Origin: Hydromicrobium sp964415365
GTDB taxonomy: Bacteria > Actinomycetota > Humimicrobiia > Humimicrobiales > Humimicrobiaceae
Reading direction: 5' to 3'
Length of the DNA stretch: 64,000 nt
Assembly (NCBI GenBank): GCA_964415365.1
Contig: CAYPYW010000008.1
Location: 29,563 to 93,562, forward strand
Below, in pieces: positions 60,459-64,000 of the stretch (within the stretch, counting starts at the first letter, position 1; every line of letters begins with the position of its first letter). The position numbers and the translations under genes were made by a program. A model generated the notes under the pieces. It did not search any database and had not been told where the DNA came from. It was given only the letters and a program-made list of their open reading frames with translations.

Positions 60459-62068
60459 AAATCCTTTCCACAATTTCAGCTATTGGTTTGAAAGCTCTAC
60501 CCCAGGCTGTAGCCTATGCCTTAAAGGATAGTAATCACCTGTGTTTTCTGGACAGCAGTCTGGTTCCAAATAAATATTCCAGATTTTCCTATATTGCATG
60601 GGATCCAAAACTCATCATAAAAAGCTGTGGCTATAAAAATGAATCTATTAGTGTCGCCAGAGGGATTAACTATTATTCCTATCAACATCCTTTATCTTTT
60701 TTAAAACAAAACATTAAAGACTGTATATATAGTCCCCCTGGTAGTGAAATAAAGAATATCAGTGTGGTGTATATAGAAGGGGAAAGGTTTGTAAAGGTAA
60801 ATAAAGAAATTGATGGAAAACTTCCCCATTTTAAAGGTGGTTTTATTGGTTATTTCTCTTATGATCTGAAGAACTATATCGAGAAACTCCCCAGTCGTGC
60901 AGTAGATGATATTAATATCCCTCTCTTTTATCTTGTTTATTGCGACAGGTTACTTGCATATAGTCATGGGAACAACAGGTGGTATTTTATTAGAAATTTT
61001 CCGATAAGCGAAATCAGGGAAAAGGAAAACAAAGGGGAAAATACAGATGTCTGTCAGGTTGCTTTCCGTGAAGATGATTACGTTGATTCTGGCATGAATA
61101 GTGGGGATTTGATTAGTAAAATCAATACGGATGTGGAGGGTATTTTAGGTAATTTGAAGAAATCGGCTGATATAAAGAAGAATATAATCAGGAAATATTA
61201 CAGAAAGAATATTTTGAATATAAAACTGCATCCAAATATCACCAGGCGGAGCTATGTTGATAGGGTACTAAAAACTAAAGAATACATTCATAATGGCGAC
61301 ATCTATCAGGCGAATTTTAGTCAGAGATTTGAAGTAGATCTGCCAGTGGAGCCAATGGACCTGTATTATATATTAAGAGAAAAAAATGCTGCTCCATTCT
61401 CCGCTTTTTTAAAGTTTCCTGGCTTCAGTATAGGCAGTTCTTCACCAGAAAGATTTTTATTCTTGAGAGACGACGTTATAGAGACCAGACCCATAAAAGG
61501 CACCCGCCCCAGGGGAGATAATGCTGCTGGTGACAGCAGGAATGTGATGGAACTGGAGAATAGCATTAAGGACAGGGCAGAATTGAATATGATAGTGGAC
61601 CTGGAGAGGAATGACCTGGGAAGATTCTGTTACTATGGTACTGTTAGAGTTTCCGAGCATGCGGTAGTCGAAAAATATGCAAGGGTTTTTCATTCTGTAT
61701 CCACAGTAACCGGCAAAGTGAAAAGAGGGGTGGATGTTTCTGATATAATAAAAGCAACCTTTCCCGGCGGCTCTATAACCGGCGCTCCGAAAATAAGAGC
61801 AATGGAAATTATTGATGAGCTGGAGCCGGTAGCCAGGAATGTCTATACTGGTTCAATTGGTTACATTGGAATTGATTCTACCATGGATTTGAATATTGTA
61901 ATCCGGACGTTTGTTATAAAAGGAAATAAGTTTTATTATAATGTTGGCGGCGGTATTGTAGAAGATTCAGTGCCGGAAGAGGAGTATAAAGAGACTCTGG
62001 ACAAAGGAATTGCCCTGGAGGAAACTTTAAAATTTTTCAGGGTAAAGAATTTAAAAAAGTTGCTGTAA
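60455..62068 (+). CDS. pabB: Aminodeoxychorismate synthase component I
   Basis: This 537-residue chorismate-binding protein has an N-terminal Anth_synt_I-like region (about 1-240, ending in a lysine-rich linker). Its catalytic domain (about 260-525) has motifs DIYQANFSQRFEV, SSPERFL, RPIKGTRPRG, MIVDLERNDLGR and FPGGSITGAPKIRAMEIID. The motif PIKGTRPRG with K and no PIAGT is consistent with PabB over TrpE. It makes 4-amino-4-deoxychorismate using PabA ammonia. About 70 residues longer than E. coli PabB, mainly in the linker. Confidence 0.9.
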   Translation: MKILSTISAIGLKALPQAVAYALKDSNHLCFLDSSLVPNKYSRFSYIAWDPKLIIKSCGYKNESISVARGINYYSYQHPLSFLKQNIKDCIYSPPGSEIKNISVVYIEGERFVKVNKEIDGKLPHFKGGFIGYFSYDLKNYIEKLPSRAVDDINIPLFYLVYCDRLLAYSHGNNRWYFIRNFPISEIREKENKGENTDVCQVAFREDDYVDSGMNSGDLISKINTDVEGILGNLKKSADIKKNIIRKYYRKNILNIKLHPNITRRSYVDRVLKTKEYIHNGDIYQANFSQRFEVDLPVEPMDLYYILREKNAAPFSAFLKFPGFSIGSSSPERFLFLRDDVIETRPIKGTRPRGDNAAGDSRNVMELENSIKDRAELNMIVDLERNDLGRFCYYGTVRVSEHAVVEKYARVFHSVSTVTGKVKRGVDVSDIIKATFPGGSITGAPKIRAMEIIDELEPVARNVYTGSIGYIGIDSTMDLNIVIRTFVIKGNKFYYNVGGGIVEDSVPEEEYKETLDKGIALEETLKFFRVKNLKKLL

Positions 62069-62091
62069 AGTTTTTATAAAGGAAGCTTGTT

Positions 62092-62967
62092 ATGTTTAGT
62101 TATGTTTTTATCAATGGAAAACTGCTTAGAGGAAGTAGGGCTGGGATACCGGTCAGAGACAGAGGATTTTTGTATGGCGATGGACTTTTTGAAACTCTGA
62201 GAAGTTATAAAGGTTTTGTATTTATGCTGGATGCACATCTCGAGAGGTTGTTTCATTCACTAAAGATTTTAAAATATAATCTTTCCTTTGATAAGGAATA
62301 TATAAAAGAGGCTGTAAATAGGACTGTTAAGAAAAATAATCTCTCTGCAAGAGATGCGTACATAAAAATAATTGTAACCAGGGGTATTCATAGTGGAGAA
62401 CTTTATTTTAGCGGAAAATATGAACCCAATCTGATAATAATTACCGAAGCTCTTACTCCTTACCCTGATAGTGATTATACCAGAGGGATAAATATTATCT
62501 CTTCTTCGATAAGAAGGCCGGCAGTAGGCAGCCCTCTTTATTCCCATAAGCTCCTGAACTATTTTGAAAACATTTTTGCAAAGGATGAGGCTCATTATAA
62601 CGGGGCACAGGAAGCTATGTTTCTGACAAAAGACCACCTGGTTCTGGAAGGTGCGTCAAGCAATATTTTCCTGGTAGAGAAAAATACGGTTTATACACCA
62701 CCGCTTACTCAGAATATTTTGCCTGGAATAACCAGGGAAGTGATCTTAGCCATATGCAATGAAAATAAAATAAAAGTGAGACAGAAAAAGATTCATTACC
62801 GTGATATCATAAATGCGGACGAGGTATTTAAAACCAGTTCGATTGCAGGAATTGTCCCGGTAAGAAAAATTGACCGTTTTGCAGTTACCGGAGAAATTCC
62901 GGGGAGAATTACCACAAAACTTATGGAGTTATACCTGAGTAAAATTGAGCTTTCAAACTTGCGTTAG
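62092..62967 (+). CDS. pabC: Class IV aminotransferase, probable aminodeoxychorismate lyase
   Basis: This 291-residue PLP enzyme has the fold-type IV signatures RDRGFLYGDGLFETLRSYKG (near 20-39), SHKLLNYFENI with the catalytic lysine (about K152) and LEGASSNIFLVEKN. Located 23 bp after pabB, it is most likely the lyase giving 4-aminobenzoate and pyruvate, completing the PABA branch for folate. Branched-chain or D-amino-acid aminotransferases share the fold and cannot be ruled out from sequence alone. Confidence 0.85.
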   Translation: MFSYVFINGKLLRGSRAGIPVRDRGFLYGDGLFETLRSYKGFVFMLDAHLERLFHSLKILKYNLSFDKEYIKEAVNRTVKKNNLSARDAYIKIIVTRGIHSGELYFSGKYEPNLIIITEALTPYPDSDYTRGINIISSSIRRPAVGSPLYSHKLLNYFENIFAKDEAHYNGAQEAMFLTKDHLVLEGASSNIFLVEKNTVYTPPLTQNILPGITREVILAICNENKIKVRQKKIHYRDIINADEVFKTSSIAGIVPVRKIDRFAVTGEIPGRITTKLMELYLSKIELSNLR

Positions 62968-63054
62968 GGGAGTTTCTTGTTACAATAAATGCGCATTCTT
63001 GTCTTGTAGATAATTTAAATACTCGAAACAGGTCAAGATGGAGGGAGGACAATT

Positions 63055-63963
63055 ATGAAATACAGAACTTTAGGAAAGACAGGTTTCAAAGTTTCTGAAA
63101 TTTCACTGGGCACCTGGCAATTAGGCGGCAAATGGGGTGAGAGATTTAATTTTGATACTGCCAGAGAGATTCTGAATAAGGCAGTAGAAAATGGAGTAAA
63201 TTTTATCGATACGGCAGACGTATATAATGAAGGACAGAGTGAGAAAGCTATAGGAAAATTCTTAAAGACAGTAAAGGAAAGAATTTATGTAGCCACAAAA
63301 GCAGGAAGAAGACTGGTACCTCATGTTACGGAGGGATATAACCGGGAAAATATAACAAGATTTATAGAAGATAGCCTTAGGAATATGGACCTTGAAGCAA
63401 TAGATCTTATTCAGCTTCACTGTCCTACCACTGAGGTTTACTGGAACCCGGAAGTCTTCGGTATTCTGGATGAGCTTGTAGAGAAAGGGAAAATTTTAAA
63501 TTATGGTGTCAGTGTTGAGAAAGTAGATGAGGCACTAAAGGCAATTGAATATCCCAATATGTCAACTGTCCAGATAATATATAATATGTTCAGGCGCAAG
63601 CCTGCCGAAAAATTCTTCGATCTGGCAAAAAGTAGAAATGTTGGAATTATTGTAAGAGTTCCGCTTGCAAGCGGTATGCTGACTGGAAAGTTTAGAAAGG
63701 ATACAGTATTTTCAGAAGGGGATCATAGGTTCTTTAACCGCGAGGGGCAGGTTTTTGATAAGGGAGAGACATTTTCAGGAGTCCCTTATGAGATAGGTCT
63801 TGAAGCAGTAGAAGAACTCAAGAAGATTTTCCCTGAAGGTAAGCTTGCTGAATATGCTCTGCGCTGGATTCTTATGAATGAAAACGTGAGCTGTATCATC
63901 CCCGGGGCCAGCAGAATAGAACAAATCGAGGATAACGTAAAAGCTTTGACCTTCTCCCCATAA
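63055..63963 (+). CDS. Aldo/keto reductase
   Basis: This 302-residue NADPH-dependent oxidoreductase has the catalytic tetrad of the family: D53 and Y58 in FIDTADVYNEGQSE, K83 in VATKAGR and the histidine of IQLHCPT. The C-terminal NADP-binding motif IPGASRIEQIEDNVKAL is near 280-298. It belongs to the AKR group without metal or cluster. GGAGGAC precedes the ATG. Substrate unknown; stands alone after pabC. Confidence 0.9.
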   Translation: MKYRTLGKTGFKVSEISLGTWQLGGKWGERFNFDTAREILNKAVENGVNFIDTADVYNEGQSEKAIGKFLKTVKERIYVATKAGRRLVPHVTEGYNRENITRFIEDSLRNMDLEAIDLIQLHCPTTEVYWNPEVFGILDELVEKGKILNYGVSVEKVDEALKAIEYPNMSTVQIIYNMFRRKPAEKFFDLAKSRNVGIIVRVPLASGMLTGKFRKDTVFSEGDHRFFNREGQVFDKGETFSGVPYEIGLEAVEELKKIFPEGKLAEYALRWILMNENVSCIIPGASRIEQIEDNVKALTFSP

Positions 63964-64000
63964 ACTGACCCAATCAAAATGTTAGTCTTTTATGTATAAT

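Noticed and set aside
1..64000. CRISPR arrays, insertion sequences, prophage genes, rRNA genes
   Set aside because: I saw no regularly spaced repeats, transposase or integrase motifs, phage structural genes or rRNA-like stretches on either strand.

Overview
The window is AT-rich bacterial chromosome from a draft assembly, with one run of exactly 100 N at 26249-26348. The best taxonomic clue is gene order: glmU-prs-rplY-pth-mfd-surA-like-mazG, then ftsB/divIC, ppx/gppA and a tRNA-Leu. This is the classic actinobacterial block, but here it sits in a low-GC background with anaerobe-type enzymes (MetF/MetV, cytosolic NiFe hydrogenase, FeoAB). I infer a deep-branching anaerobic actinobacterial lineage, possibly acetogenic or fermentative. 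The sequence alone does not prove this.

Layout. 1-1895: tail of a cation/proton antiporter, a CBS-pair protein and an extended-SDR epimerase. 1970-9364: a cobalamin riboswitch with a terminator, then a seven-gene B12 uptake and late-synthesis operon (btuF-cobU-cobS-btuC-btuD-cobQ-cobO); BtuD carries an extra Rossmann-like domain. 9466-10620: small Cys-rich protein, Ogt, and a CxxC protein. 10706-25280: the actinobacterial-type block, interrupted by pyk and a convergent trkA/trkH pair, ending at tRNA-Leu(UAA). 25281-26348: a truncated mntP abutting the tRNA 3' end, a toxin-antitoxin pair and the assembly gap. 26362-28795: HD-GYP protein, a hypothetical protein and a YbhB-like protein. 28797-33442 (minus): NiFe hydrogenase small and large subunits, MetV, MetF and a hydrogenase maturation protease in one tight operon. 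33667-35610: archease and RtcB. 35846-37768: ParA-like ATPase and two convergent bactofilins. 37988-41075: zinc-ribbon/SPFH, zinc-ribbon/TM, lipoprotein and AmaP-like envelope genes. 41246-45596: MFS transporter and an arsenic operon (arsR-permease-thioredoxin-acr3). 45956-51231: two paralogous homocitrate-synthase-family genes, a split aconitase-type dehydratase and a decarboxylating dehydrogenase. 51256-56321: lone pseudopilin, GAF-GGDEF protein, DtxR-family regulator, feoA, feoB and a 49-residue Cys-rich protein. 56640-63963: RRM protein, PfkB kinase, ABC-2 exporter, pabA-pabB-pabC and an aldo/keto reductase.

The two most interesting systems are: (i) the hydrogenase-MetV-MetF operon, which suggests H2-linked reduction of methylene-tetrahydrofolate; and (ii) the two tandem homocitrate-synthase paralogs. 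Their active-site losses are complementary: one keeps the metal site, the other keeps the HESGIH linker motif. This predicts an obligate heteromeric enzyme feeding a dehydratase and dehydrogenase that make a 2-oxo acid. Supporting observations include a shared DtxR-type operator in the same promoter register at the regulator and feoA, an ArsR-type operator inside a near-consensus promoter, and an rtcB frame that appears to start at a non-canonical codon.
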